Source: Candidatus Nomurabacteria bacterium (GTDB lineage Bacteria > Patescibacteriota > Saccharimonadia > Saccharimonadales > UBA7683). From it: a DNA stretch of 64,000 nucleotides. Where the stretch lies: assembly GCA_020631865.1 (NCBI GenBank), contig JACKGS010000001.1:1-64000 (forward strand), in the 5' to 3' direction. The notes beneath the pieces were generated by a model, which saw only the letters and a list, made by a program, of their open reading frames with translations, did not search any database and had not been told where the DNA came from. Positions 36,755 through 45,541 of this stretch are shown piece after piece (within the stretch, counting starts at the first letter, position 1; each line of letters starts with the position of its first letter). The translations under genes were made by a program, and so were the position numbers.

Positions 36755-36772
36755 TGTACCTTAGGAGTTCAG

Positions 36773-37288
36773 TTGGACACCATAAACCTTCCCGCATATC
36801 GGGATGCCAACATCGATCGGCGCAGGCCGTACGAACACGAGGGATACCTCGTGTACCATACTGCGCTCGGCTCATTCCCACAAGCGACCGACGTTGCCTG
36901 GGGCATCGTGAAGCACGTCATAGCTGGCATCGATGCCCTTGCAGACCCGGAGAACATGTTCAAGAGTGATATTGGGCAATTAGTACGTGCTGAGTTCTTC
37001 TGGAACGAGGGGATGCCTCAGCACCGTGGCGTCGTCTTGTATGACAATAAGGGGCACGCTGTCATGCATGTCATCCATGCCCTGTTAGGCTATGGTGGCG
37101 CAGGACCGATGCTCTCGCAGTTGATCCTAGAAGCACTAGGCGTGCCTAGTGGCATGTTCAACAAGGCGAACGAGTCCGCTGCTAGCCGAAACTATGTATT
37201 GGTATTCTCGCGAGAACAGGTTTCCAATGGCACTGTTGTGCCGTACGGTAAGCCCCGTGGAGTATGGGACTGGTGGCGAGTTCGCTAA
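36773..37288 (+). CDS. G+C-rich orphan gene, unknown function
   Basis: 171 aa from TTG at 36773-36775, chosen because AGGAG lies five bases upstream; an upstream in-frame ATG at 36737 has no ribosome binding site and would run through the leader hairpin. Base composition and codon use are clearly richer in G and C than all neighbours. The protein looks globular and cytosolic, with GYLVYHTALGSFPQATDVAW, a His-rich helix HAVMHVIHALLGYGGAG near residue 96, and an aromatic C-terminus (GVWDWWRVR). I do not recognise it. The strong promoter, leader hairpins and own terminator suggest an autonomous, probably acquired unit. Confidence 0.75.
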   Translation: MDTINLPAYRDANIDRRRPYEHEGYLVYHTALGSFPQATDVAWGIVKHVIAGIDALADPENMFKSDIGQLVRAEFFWNEGMPQHRGVVLYDNKGHAVMHVIHALLGYGGAGPMLSQLILEALGVPSGMFNKANESAASRNYVLVFSREQVSNGTVVPYGKPRGVWDWWRVR

Positions 37289-37374
37289 GGCAATATACCT
37301 AAGATTTCTGGGACTGATATTGGGATGTTCTCAATAAAGTAGCGTAGATTATGCGAATCCGCTCTCCTAGAATT

Positions 37375-37419
37375 AAGCCCTTCAGGGCGCAGAGAAATCT
37401 GCTAGCCCGAGGGGCTTTT
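37375..37419. terminator. Bidirectional terminator between convergent genes
   Basis: For the plus strand, AGCCC-GAG-GGGCT (37404-37416) is followed by TTT; for the minus strand, GCCC-TGAA-GGGC (37377-37388) is followed by TTAATTC. AAGCCC and GGGCTT can also pair across the whole element. It lies between the orphan gene and the convergent MFS gene. Confidence 0.65.
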
Positions 37420-37434
37420 AAATTGTTTAAAACA

Positions 37435-39006
37435 CTATCCGTGGACGATTTCGTCAACTGATTCTTCTGATTGATTTGGAAGCCACTTGAAGGCAATGGT
37501 TGCTGAAGCAGCAATTACAATTGCTCCGACAATCAGTGAATGGCTGTAACCATCAAGCCATGCTGTTTTAGCAGCTACGGAAAGAGCGCCACCTATTTGA
37601 GGAGGCAACATTTGAGCTACTCTAAGTGCACCAGCTAGTGAGCTTTCGGCAACTACCTGTGCCTGTTGTGGCAACTGAGAAACTGCAGGGATAATCTTCT
37701 CTGAATACTGAGCAGCTAGTAGGCTTCCTAAAATTGCAACTCCGAGTGATCCGCCAAGCTCACGCGTGGTATCGTTAGTGGCAGAACCCATTCCGGCACG
37801 AGATCTTGGAACGGCAGACATCATTAAATCTGTTGTTGGCGACATAGCAATACCCATACCAAACGCCGCCGTACACATTGCTAGCACAAACATTCCATAG
37901 TTAACATCTATTCCGAGCGTTGAAAGTAGCAATACGCCTAAAGCCACTATCAGCATGCCAGAACCAACAACTTTTCTTTTACCAAATTTCTGCACTAACT
38001 TCGGTGATATTATTGAAGAAACCACAATTGCAGCAGACATTGGTAACATTTTCAGCGCAGCTTCCAACGGACTATATCCCCACACCAACTGCGTTAACTG
38101 GCTCATATTAAAGAACATACCCATCAGTGCAAAGAATACTAGGATTAGAACAAGTGCGCTTACGCCAAAGGCCTTAATTTTAAACAACCTAACATCTAAC
38201 ATTGGATGTTTAGTTTTAAGCTCCCACCAAATAAATAACCCCATCGTGGCTGCACCGAGTCCAAATATAGATAGTGTATCAAAGCTTAACCAACCATTAT
38301 GTGGAGCCTCTATAATTGCATAAACAATCGCGACAAGCCCAACAACGGAAAGAATCGAGCCTGGAATATCAATTTTTGTATGATCAGGGTCAGAAGATTT
38401 CGGAATAAGTATTGCACCACTTATTAAGGCAGCAATAATTAATGGGAGACTTACCAAAAATGCGCTATGCCAAGAATAATGCTCTAGTACAAAACCAGTT
38501 AAAAGTGGGCCAATTGCCGTTCCCGCACCACTTATTCCAGCCCAAAGTGCAATCGCTTTTGCTCTTTCATTATTTGGGAAAACGTTTGTTAAAATTGAAA
38601 GTGTTGCCGGCATAATCATGGCGCCAGCAAGACCCATAACTGCCCTTGCCGCAATCAACTCATTTGCTGAATTTGCACCGAATCCCGCAAATAAAGTTGC
38701 ACCTGCGAACAGTACTAAACCAAGTTGAAGAATACCTTTTCGGCCAAACCTATCACCAAGTGCGCCAGCCATAAACAAAAATCCAGCAAAAACAATTGAG
38801 TATGAATCTACTAACCACTGAAGCTGGGAATTTGTCGCCTTAAGTTCTTCGCTAAGTATCGGAAGCGCAACATTTAAAGCGGTGTTTCCAACCATTACTA
38901 TCAAAAGCGAAAGACACAGAACTGCTAAGATCCACCATCTTCGCTTATAAACAGATTCAGGCTCATGAAATTTAGTTTGAATTTTCTTCTTTACTTTTTC
39001 TACCAT
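37435..39006 (-). CDS. MFS drug efflux transporter, DHA2 (EmrB/QacA) family
   Basis: 523 aa with about 14 membrane segments. Motif A is FMAGALGDRFGRKGILQLG near residue 80; motif C-like ISGAGTAIGPLLTGFVLEHY near residue 155 marks a proton antiporter. The N-terminal region WWILAVLCLSLLIVMVGNTA is typical of the EmrB/QacA group. It starts exactly at the marR stop (TAATG), so the two are co-translated and the pump is very likely under MarR control. Substrate cannot be read from sequence. Confidence 0.9.
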   Translation of the reverse strand: MVEKVKKKIQTKFHEPESVYKRRWWILAVLCLSLLIVMVGNTALNVALPILSEELKATNSQLQWLVDSYSIVFAGFLFMAGALGDRFGRKGILQLGLVLFAGATLFAGFGANSANELIAARAVMGLAGAMIMPATLSILTNVFPNNERAKAIALWAGISGAGTAIGPLLTGFVLEHYSWHSAFLVSLPLIIAALISGAILIPKSSDPDHTKIDIPGSILSVVGLVAIVYAIIEAPHNGWLSFDTLSIFGLGAATMGLFIWWELKTKHPMLDVRLFKIKAFGVSALVLILVFFALMGMFFNMSQLTQLVWGYSPLEAALKMLPMSAAIVVSSIISPKLVQKFGKRKVVGSGMLIVALGVLLLSTLGIDVNYGMFVLAMCTAAFGMGIAMSPTTDLMMSAVPRSRAGMGSATNDTTRELGGSLGVAILGSLLAAQYSEKIIPAVSQLPQQAQVVAESSLAGALRVAQMLPPQIGGALSVAAKTAWLDGYSHSLIVGAIVIAASATIAFKWLPNQSEESVDEIVHG

Positions 39007-39455
39007 TATTTTCCTCCTTTTTTATCCAAAGATGCACTAACCTTATTTAAAATATTGGCAAAATCAGCAATTTCGTTCTCTGTCAGTAGGCTTAATACTT
39101 CGCTCACCTTATTCATTTTATCCTCCATAATCTGTTTCATCATTCCCTCACCTTTTACTGTTAACCTTAGTCTTGTAACCCTCCTATCAAAATTGTCAGA
39201 AATGCGGTCTACGATACCTGAATTCACCAGTATATCTACTAACTGCGTAGTGGCGCTGGGGGTGATATTTAAATACTTTGCAAGCTCACTCGACCCGATG
39301 TCCGAATTATGGTGTATGCAGAATAAAACCTCAGCCTGCGCATGTGGCAAACCGCACCCATTAACTCTACTATCTTTAACTAACCCTTTTCTAAAATTAA
39401 TAAAGCTATAAATTATGCTATTAATATTTTCTTCTCTGGTTGGTGATTTAGTCAT
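39006..39455 (-). CDS. MarR family transcriptional regulator
   Basis: 149 aa, winged helix-turn-helix. The recognition region reads GSSELAKYLNITPSATTQLV followed by the wing DRISDNFDRRVTRLRLTVKG, a clear MarR DRRxxxxxLT signature. N- and C-terminal helices form the dimer interface. It precedes the efflux gene and probably represses both from the site at 39476-39488, releasing on binding of a small molecule, as is usual in the family. Confidence 0.92.
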   Translation of the reverse strand: MTKSPTREENINSIIYSFINFRKGLVKDSRVNGCGLPHAQAEVLFCIHHNSDIGSSELAKYLNITPSATTQLVDILVNSGIVDRISDNFDRRVTRLRLTVKGEGMMKQIMEDKMNKVSEVLSLLTENEIADFANILNKVSASLDKKGGK

Positions 39456-39475
39456 ATATATTAGTAATTAAATAA

Positions 39476-39520
39476 TTAAGTAACTTAACTAGTTTATATC
39501 GCCCAGTAATTGTCTGTCAA
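39476..39520 (-). promoter_or_regulatory. marR promoter with overlapping palindromic operator
   Basis: Minus strand: -35 TTGACA (39515-39520), 16-base spacer, -10 TATAAA (39493-39498). Just downstream, at the expected transcription start, is the perfect palindrome TTAAGT-A-ACTTAA (39476-39488). Its position fits autorepression by MarR; binding is inferred, not shown. Confidence 0.6.
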
Positions 39521-39545
39521 CTAATTTGTTATAATTATACTTATT

Positions 39546-39842
39546 ATGGAAATACCTCATGGATGGAGTAAAAAAGATAATTGCATATTCTTGGCCATTA
39601 AATGTAATGATTTTAAACACGCAATCGCTCTCTTAAATTCCATTGGCGATATTGCCGAAAAACTCAATCATCATCCTGATTTAGGCATCAGAAACTATAA
39701 CGAAGTATTTGTAAGCTCTACCACTCACGAAGAAGACAAAGTGACCGAGAAAGACATTGAGCTTGCCGAGGAAATCACCGACTTAATTAATCACCAAGAT
39801 AACATAAAGCAAATTGAGCAATTCGGCCGATACATAGCATAA
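39546..39842 (+). CDS. Pterin-4a-carbinolamine dehydratase family protein (PCD/DCoH)
   Basis: 98 aa. The family signature is clear: a leading Trp (HGWSKKDNCIF), FKHAIALLNSIGDIAEKLNH, then HHPDLGIRNYNEVFVSSTTH and VTEKDIELAEEITDLIN. The HHP and the later TH are the catalytic-site positions in known dehydratases that regenerate tetrahydrobiopterin or related pterins. No aromatic hydroxylase is visible nearby, so the role is open. TATAAT at 39530-39535 is close to the ATG and no Shine-Dalgarno sequence is seen. Confidence 0.85.
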   Translation: MEIPHGWSKKDNCIFLAIKCNDFKHAIALLNSIGDIAEKLNHHPDLGIRNYNEVFVSSTTHEEDKVTEKDIELAEEITDLINHQDNIKQIEQFGRYIA

Positions 39843-39857
39843 CCCTAGCTCTAAATA

Positions 39858-40454
39858 TTATTCTCTATTATTCATTAGCATTTCAGGCAACGGATCGTCG
39901 AATCGTACTTCTGGCAGATTTCCAATTGTATCTCCATCACCTAGATGCGGGTAGGATATTTTGTATGCCGTCATGACATCACCAAACACGGCGTGGTTCC
40001 AATCTAAACCAATTAAGCTGGAAAAATCCTTTATTTTATCTTCACTATCTGATTCGATTTCAATATACGGGGGTAGCCAGGGCCATTCATCTATCATGAT
40101 TTCAACATCTTCAAACTGCCATGTTTCTCTTTTTGATTCTTGGAATGATCTATGCGGTAATCCAACCACTTTTAGTAAAGCTATCATTTTATCAAAATCT
40201 CCTACAGCAAGTTCGATTTCTTTAGCACCCTCCACTGAAAGTTCATCAAATTGTTTATAAGTTAGCGTAACTTTATCACCTTCGTCACGAACCCTTAAAA
40301 ATGCATTTTTACTTTTCATCAAACCATTATCTATAGTAACACGCTTCATCATACGCATAGGAGTTTTTAACTCAGCCCCAATACCTTTGAGCTTAACTCT
40401 AACTTCATCTATGTTTATATTTAAAAACTTAGCTTCAAACTCTGTTTGCAACAT
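39858..40454 (-). CDS. CYTH domain protein
   Basis: 198 aa. The N-terminal ExExK motif is QTEFEAKFLNI, and the tunnel-forming strands alternate charged residues (FLRVRDEGDKVTLTYKQF; KEIELAVGDFDKMIALL; WQFEDVEIMIDEWPWLPPY). This is the CYTH / triphosphate tunnel fold, found in class IV adenylate cyclases, thiamine triphosphatases and tripolyphosphatases. Which reaction applies is not determined by the visible residues. It converges on the PCD gene and stands alone on its strand. Confidence 0.85.
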   Translation of the reverse strand: MLQTEFEAKFLNINIDEVRVKLKGIGAELKTPMRMMKRVTIDNGLMKSKNAFLRVRDEGDKVTLTYKQFDELSVEGAKEIELAVGDFDKMIALLKVVGLPHRSFQESKRETWQFEDVEIMIDEWPWLPPYIEIESDSEDKIKDFSSLIGLDWNHAVFGDVMTAYKISYPHLGDGDTIGNLPEVRFDDPLPEMLMNNRE

Positions 40455-40510
40455 ATGCCACTCTAATTAAATGTTTCGTTATATCTTTAGGTGCCAATAC
40501 GGCCGTTTGA

Positions 40511-41554
40511 CTAAAAATAATCTGCCGATGAAGGAATTAATCCCCTATAAGCATTATGGAGCTTAATAGTCTGTGCCGAACGGCAAGCATCATAAATGCT
40601 TTCTTGCACCGCATCAGCAGCCGCGTTTCCTATAATATCAACTTTAAAGTAATTTTGATCCTCAGTCTCTTGAAAATATTGTGCATAATTATTTAAAGGA
40701 TCTTTTATTTGTCTGTTACTAAAAACAAATACGGTATCACCATCCGACGATGTGTGTACTGGCTTAATAGCCCGAACCTGACCATGTGAAGCTATATGAG
40801 CCAGTTTTTCATAATGCTGTCTCGTCCCCAAGTCTACATTGATCCCTACGATTGATATTGTTGTATTACTCTTATTTTCTCCATTATTTGTTACAAAATC
40901 TTGTAGATCGGAGTATTCCTTAAATTTATTGTATTCGTCACGATTACCGGCCAGAATATCACCATTAGGTAAAATTACATTCCCTAATGCGTTAACTACA
41001 GATAAAGCACATACGATGATACCATTTCCCAGATCAACCCTTGCTGAACCAATACCAGCCTTCATTGATCCGATTTTAGTTCCACCTTCCAGCCAACGGA
41101 AGTCACCCACTGTCGTACCGGTTCCGGCACCGAAGTTTCCATTTTCAACTGGCTTTTTTGATAAATTTTCATAGGCTTCTTTACCATAAATAGGATCGAA
41201 TGGGGCGATGTCCATTCCTTTATCCCATACAATAGCACCACTGATAGACGGATTAATGACGCTTTCACCAATCTTCTGACCTTGAGAATCATCAATCATG
41301 CATTTCATAATTTCCGAAGCACACATCAAGCCTTGCATACTACCACCAGCAACAAATAAGCCTCTTTCGTGATAATCTGTTTTATCTGTTCGCAAACTTT
41401 CGGTATTAAAAGCACCCACGGCACCGCCGTATGCCTTATAGGCTACGGGCATTGGTTTATCAAAAATAATAACGGTACATCCAGTAAGTCTGTCTAGGTG
41501 CGTAGAATGCCCTACTCTTACTCCATCCAGTGCTGTCAAAGTATTATTGATCAT
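40511..41554 (-). CDS. P1 family (S58, DmpA-type) peptidase
   Basis: 347 aa. Signature blocks are VRVGHSTHLDRLTGCTVI at the N-terminus, VGAFNTESLRTDK, FVAGGSMQGLMCASEIM, then NGNFGAGTGTTVGDFRWLEG and IIVCALSVVNALGNVILPNG. This is the family of self-processing N-terminal nucleophile aminopeptidases (L-aminopeptidase D-esterase). The nucleophile is probably the Ser in CALSVVNA, but I did not verify this against a structure. It overlaps the tyrS stop by four bases. Confidence 0.85.
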   Translation of the reverse strand: MINNTLTALDGVRVGHSTHLDRLTGCTVIIFDKPMPVAYKAYGGAVGAFNTESLRTDKTDYHERGLFVAGGSMQGLMCASEIMKCMIDDSQGQKIGESVINPSISGAIVWDKGMDIAPFDPIYGKEAYENLSKKPVENGNFGAGTGTTVGDFRWLEGGTKIGSMKAGIGSARVDLGNGIIVCALSVVNALGNVILPNGDILAGNRDEYNKFKEYSDLQDFVTNNGENKSNTTISIVGINVDLGTRQHYEKLAHIASHGQVRAIKPVHTSSDGDTVFVFSNRQIKDPLNNYAQYFQETEDQNYFKVDIIGNAAADAVQESIYDACRSAQTIKLHNAYRGLIPSSADYF

Positions 41555-42768
41555 ATCGTTAATATAAATGTGTTTTTGCCTTTTTTTATTAAGCTAGGTT
41601 TATTTACTTCTTGATTTGCTGTTATTTTTTGACCATTTATTGAGATAGCACCTTGCTCTATTAACCGACGCGCTTCGCCATTACTACTTGCAACCTCAGT
41701 TGCAACCAAACACCCTAGAAGGTCATTTGATGTGGTCGTCGGAATCTCTTGAGCCAGTACATCAAGATCTTCTTTAGAAAGTTCGCTAACGGAAATGTCA
41801 CCAAATAATGTTGCTGTGACATTTTTTGCGCTCTGGGCACTTTCTTCGCCATGAACCAACTTGGTAACTTCGTAAGCAAGATATTTTTGCGCCGATCTAT
41901 CACTTGGGTTAGATCTGAACTCTTGCATTAAGGTATCGAATTCTTCTGGAGTGATGAGTGTGTATATTTTTATGTAATCACCAACACCCGCGTCGTCTAC
42001 ATTCAGCCAGAATTGGTAAAACATGAATGAACTCGTTTGATTAGCATCAAGCCAGATTGTACCTTCTTCAGACTTGCCAAACTTTCTTCCCGTAGCTTTA
42101 TTTATTACAAGAGGCAATGTACACACATGCGCGTCAGCATTCTCAAGCTTACGAATTAACGGCACGCCAGAAATCATATTTCCCCACTGATCAGATCCAC
42201 CAATCTGCAATGTCACGCCATGCTCTCTGAATAAATGGAGGAAGTCGTAACCCTGAATTAATGAGTAACTAAACTCGGCGTAGCTAATACCTGCGGCACC
42301 TTCACCTATCCTAGTTTGTACAAATTCACGATCAAGCAACTGGGTCATTGAAAACTGCTTACCTACATCTCTCAGAAAATCAAGATAGCCGATATTTTTA
42401 AACCAGTCGTAGTTGTCTACCAATGTAAACTCCAGTCCATCAAATATAGTCTTATATTGCTTGGCTACCGCAGCTTTGTTACGTGCAACTTCATCAAGTG
42501 TCTTGAGTTGTCTTTCTTCGTTGTCTTTTGGATCACCAATCATACCTGTTGCACCACCGACAAGTAGTACTGGTTTGTAGCCATGAGAAATAAATACACG
42601 AGCCATCATGGCACCAGCTAGATTTCCGATTTGTAATGAATCAGAACTTGGGTCACAGCCCCAATAAAATGTTCTTTTTTCTTTATCTAGTTCTTTAATA
42701 TCTTTAAAGGTGGTTTGATTAATGAAACCACGCCAAGTTAGTTCTTCAGAAAGTGTCATTTTAGTCAT
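41551..42768 (-). CDS. tyrS: Tyrosyl-tRNA synthetase with altered HIGH motif
   Basis: 405 aa, class I synthetase. The tyrosine-binding start YWGCDPSSDSLQIGNLAGAM carries QIGN where most TyrRS have HIGH, so both histidines are replaced. The second signature is normal (GRKFGKSEEGTIWLD). QGYDFLHLF and GGSDQWGNMISG, the tyrosine site, are intact. A C-terminal S4-like domain follows (IEQGAISINGQKITANQEVN). The -10 TATAAT ends eight bases before the ATG with no Shine-Dalgarno sequence. It is divergent from the penicillin-binding protein gene. Confidence 0.95.
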   Translation of the reverse strand: MTKMTLSEELTWRGFINQTTFKDIKELDKEKRTFYWGCDPSSDSLQIGNLAGAMMARVFISHGYKPVLLVGGATGMIGDPKDNEERQLKTLDEVARNKAAVAKQYKTIFDGLEFTLVDNYDWFKNIGYLDFLRDVGKQFSMTQLLDREFVQTRIGEGAAGISYAEFSYSLIQGYDFLHLFREHGVTLQIGGSDQWGNMISGVPLIRKLENADAHVCTLPLVINKATGRKFGKSEEGTIWLDANQTSSFMFYQFWLNVDDAGVGDYIKIYTLITPEEFDTLMQEFRSNPSDRSAQKYLAYEVTKLVHGEESAQSAKNVTATLFGDISVSELSKEDLDVLAQEIPTTTSNDLLGCLVATEVASSNGEARRLIEQGAISINGQKITANQEVNKPSLIKKGKNTFILTI

Positions 42769-42873
42769 AATTTTAAATTATAGCAGCTAAACGATTCATA
42801 TATGACAAATAATGCTTTTTATTACAATAGTTGGTATAATAATTAGGATAAGCATGAGGATATATATCAATAC

Positions 42874-45522
42874 ATGAAAAAGAAAACTTCTACCAAGGGG
42901 TCAATTAAGAAGCCTAATCAACGTAAGGGCTCACTTTCGGTATACAGTAATCTAGCTAGTAGCAGGCGGACTAAAGCTGACGCGAAGTCTCGCAGAAAGG
43001 CTGAATTTTTATCTACACTGCCTAAATCACGTATTAAACGATTTTTTTACAGATTACATCCTAAGCGGTTCTTTAAATATTGGTTCTCAAAACAAGGCTT
43101 TATAATGGCACTGAAACTTACAGGCCTCGGAATGGCAACTGGAATCATATTGATTCTTGCTATTTTTGCCATATTCCGAAAAGATCTTGCACTGGGGCCG
43201 GACGAGTTAACTAAACGCGTACAGAGTAGAACAACTAAGTTTTATGATCGAACTGGTCAAGTACTTCTTTATGAATTATACAAAGATCAACAACTGACAT
43301 TTGTTAAACCAGATCAGATTAATAACAATGTCAAATGGGCAACCGTAGCTATTGAAGATAAAGATTTTTATAAGCATGGCGGCTTTGATGTTAAAGGAAT
43401 AATCCGCTCTGTATTCGTTAATGTCAGTGGTACCGGCAAGCAAGGCGCCTCAACTATCACCCAGCAATTAGCAAGGAATGTGATTTTAGAAGATAACACC
43501 AGATCTGGTCTAGCTGGCTATACTCGAAAATTAAAAGAACTCATACTTTCCATTGAGCTTGAAAGAACATATTCTAAAGATGAGATTTTGAACTTCTACT
43601 TAAATTCTATTGGCTATGGCGGAACGGCATACGGCGTAGAATCTGCCTCTCAAAGATATTTTGGTAAGTCCGCAAAAGATCTCACTATCGAAGAAGCTGC
43701 ATATATAGCCTCGATTCCTCAATATCCAAGTTTATACGACAGAAACAGCCCTAGCTTTGATGCCGAAAGAACCGTTGCAAGGCAAAAAACCGTCATTAAT
43801 TACATGCGAGACCAAGGTTATATCAATTCTGATCAAGCCAAAACAGCAAAGAGCGTTGATATAGTAACTGCCATAAAACCGCTTTCTAATGACCCTACCA
43901 CAAAGCGAGCGCCACATTTTGTAGATGAAATTATTAAACAACTTGAGGGACAATACGGCGCCGATAATGTTCGTAAAGGTGGCTGGAGAATCATAACTAC
44001 TCTAGACTGGGACATGCAGCAATTAGCTGAAGAAACAGTAAAGAAAAATATGAATGCAGTCGAAAGACAGCGTGGTGATAACGCGTCCCTGGTAGCAGTT
44101 GACGTAACTACCAATCAAGTATTAAGTCTTGTTGGAAGTCGTGATTATAATCACCCAGGATACGGCTCTTACAACGCTGCCACAGCAAACCTGCAACCAG
44201 GATCAAGCCTAAAGCCATTTGTGTATAGCAAACTGTTTGAAGGCAATCAATATGGCCCAGGAAGCACCTTGTCAGATGATAAGAAGTGCTGGGGTGGATG
44301 GTGTCCAAATAACTTCGATCGCGGATTCAGGGGCGGTATATCAATTAGACAAGCACTGGCTGAATCAAGAAATATTCCTGCCATAAAGGCCGCGGAAATT
44401 AGTGGCATGGCTTCAGTTATTGATTTAACCAAAAGTATGGGAGAAAAGAATATTGGATGTGGTGAATCCTGTGATTCACTTGGGCTTTCTATTGGTAGTG
44501 GTACCGTCAGGCTAGATCAACACACTGCAGCATATGCCACACTGGCTCGCGGTGGTACCGCAAAGCCTCAAACTTATATTCTTAAAATTGAGAAATCTAA
44601 TGGTGAGATAGTTCAACAGTGGAAGGATATTCCTGGCGTACAGACCATGGGAGCCAAGGGTGCTGAAATTAGCTACCTAATCAGTGATATGCTCGCTGAC
44701 GACAGAGCCAGAAGAGTGACTTTTGGTAACCCAGTCGGCTTTAACCCCAAAGGTGTAAAGGCTGCAGTTAAAACCGGAACGACAGATAGTGCCAAAGATG
44801 GCTGGATGATGGGATACACTCCTAAATTAGCTGTGGGCATCTGGGTAGGTCGTTCTGATGGAACGGTAATGAACAGTACCACTCATCTTCAAACAGGTCC
44901 GATGTTTGGGGAATTCATGAGTCGTGCCCATCTAGAAATCATGACTAAGCCTCAATACGGATACAAGTCTAATGATTGGTTTACTAAACCGGCTGGCATA
45001 CAAAGTATCCGAGTCGCTGGTCGACAAGATCTGTTCCCGTCTTGGTTTAAAAAGCCGAAGGAAACCAATAAAGATTTTGTAATGGATAAAGTGTCCAGAA
45101 AACTAGCAACCGATTGTACACCCGAAGGTGCCAAAGAGACTATTCAAGTCATGAGCTCAATAGACCCAAATACAAATAAGGAAACTATCGGGACACCACC
45201 CGAAGGCTGGGATATCAAAAATATCGACGATGTTCACCAGTGTGGTGTAGTTTCAGGCGCAGACTTCAGTATTGCAAATGTTGGCTCACCTTCGCGCACA
45301 AGAACAATTAGCGTCACATTTATACCTGGTCCAAATCCAATTCAAACGGTTGAATTTATTGTAAACGGACAGGTGGTCAGCTCTCAGCCTGGAGCTGGTG
45401 CAAGTTACAATACATCTTACACCTTCCCAGATGTTGGCACATACAACATACAAGTGCGTGTAACCGATACTCTGTACTACCAATCAACCTCAAACAGCCA
45501 GACTATACAAGTCAGTTCTTAG
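42874..45522 (+). CDS. Class A penicillin-binding protein (PBP1A-like)
   Basis: 882 aa bifunctional peptidoglycan synthase. A long basic cytosolic N-terminus precedes one membrane anchor at about residues 78-100. The glycosyltransferase 51 domain has VAIEDKDFYKHGGFDVKGI and the GASTITQQLARNVILED motif. The transpeptidase domain has SxxK in GSSLKPFVYS, SxN as SRN in LAESRNIPAIKA, and KTG in AAVKTGTTDSAKDG. The C-terminal 100 residues form an Ig-like domain with PGPNPIQTVEFIVNGQVV. An extended -10 (TGGTATAAT) ends at 42840, 33 bases before the ATG. Confidence 0.95.
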   Translation: MKKKTSTKGSIKKPNQRKGSLSVYSNLASSRRTKADAKSRRKAEFLSTLPKSRIKRFFYRLHPKRFFKYWFSKQGFIMALKLTGLGMATGIILILAIFAIFRKDLALGPDELTKRVQSRTTKFYDRTGQVLLYELYKDQQLTFVKPDQINNNVKWATVAIEDKDFYKHGGFDVKGIIRSVFVNVSGTGKQGASTITQQLARNVILEDNTRSGLAGYTRKLKELILSIELERTYSKDEILNFYLNSIGYGGTAYGVESASQRYFGKSAKDLTIEEAAYIASIPQYPSLYDRNSPSFDAERTVARQKTVINYMRDQGYINSDQAKTAKSVDIVTAIKPLSNDPTTKRAPHFVDEIIKQLEGQYGADNVRKGGWRIITTLDWDMQQLAEETVKKNMNAVERQRGDNASLVAVDVTTNQVLSLVGSRDYNHPGYGSYNAATANLQPGSSLKPFVYSKLFEGNQYGPGSTLSDDKKCWGGWCPNNFDRGFRGGISIRQALAESRNIPAIKAAEISGMASVIDLTKSMGEKNIGCGESCDSLGLSIGSGTVRLDQHTAAYATLARGGTAKPQTYILKIEKSNGEIVQQWKDIPGVQTMGAKGAEISYLISDMLADDRARRVTFGNPVGFNPKGVKAAVKTGTTDSAKDGWMMGYTPKLAVGIWVGRSDGTVMNSTTHLQTGPMFGEFMSRAHLEIMTKPQYGYKSNDWFTKPAGIQSIRVAGRQDLFPSWFKKPKETNKDFVMDKVSRKLATDCTPEGAKETIQVMSSIDPNTNKETIGTPPEGWDIKNIDDVHQCGVVSGADFSIANVGSPSRTRTISVTFIPGPNPIQTVEFIVNGQVVSSQPGAGASYNTSYTFPDVGTYNIQVRVTDTLYYQSTSNSQTIQVSS

Positions 45523-45541
45523 CAACTCTATTCTCATAATA

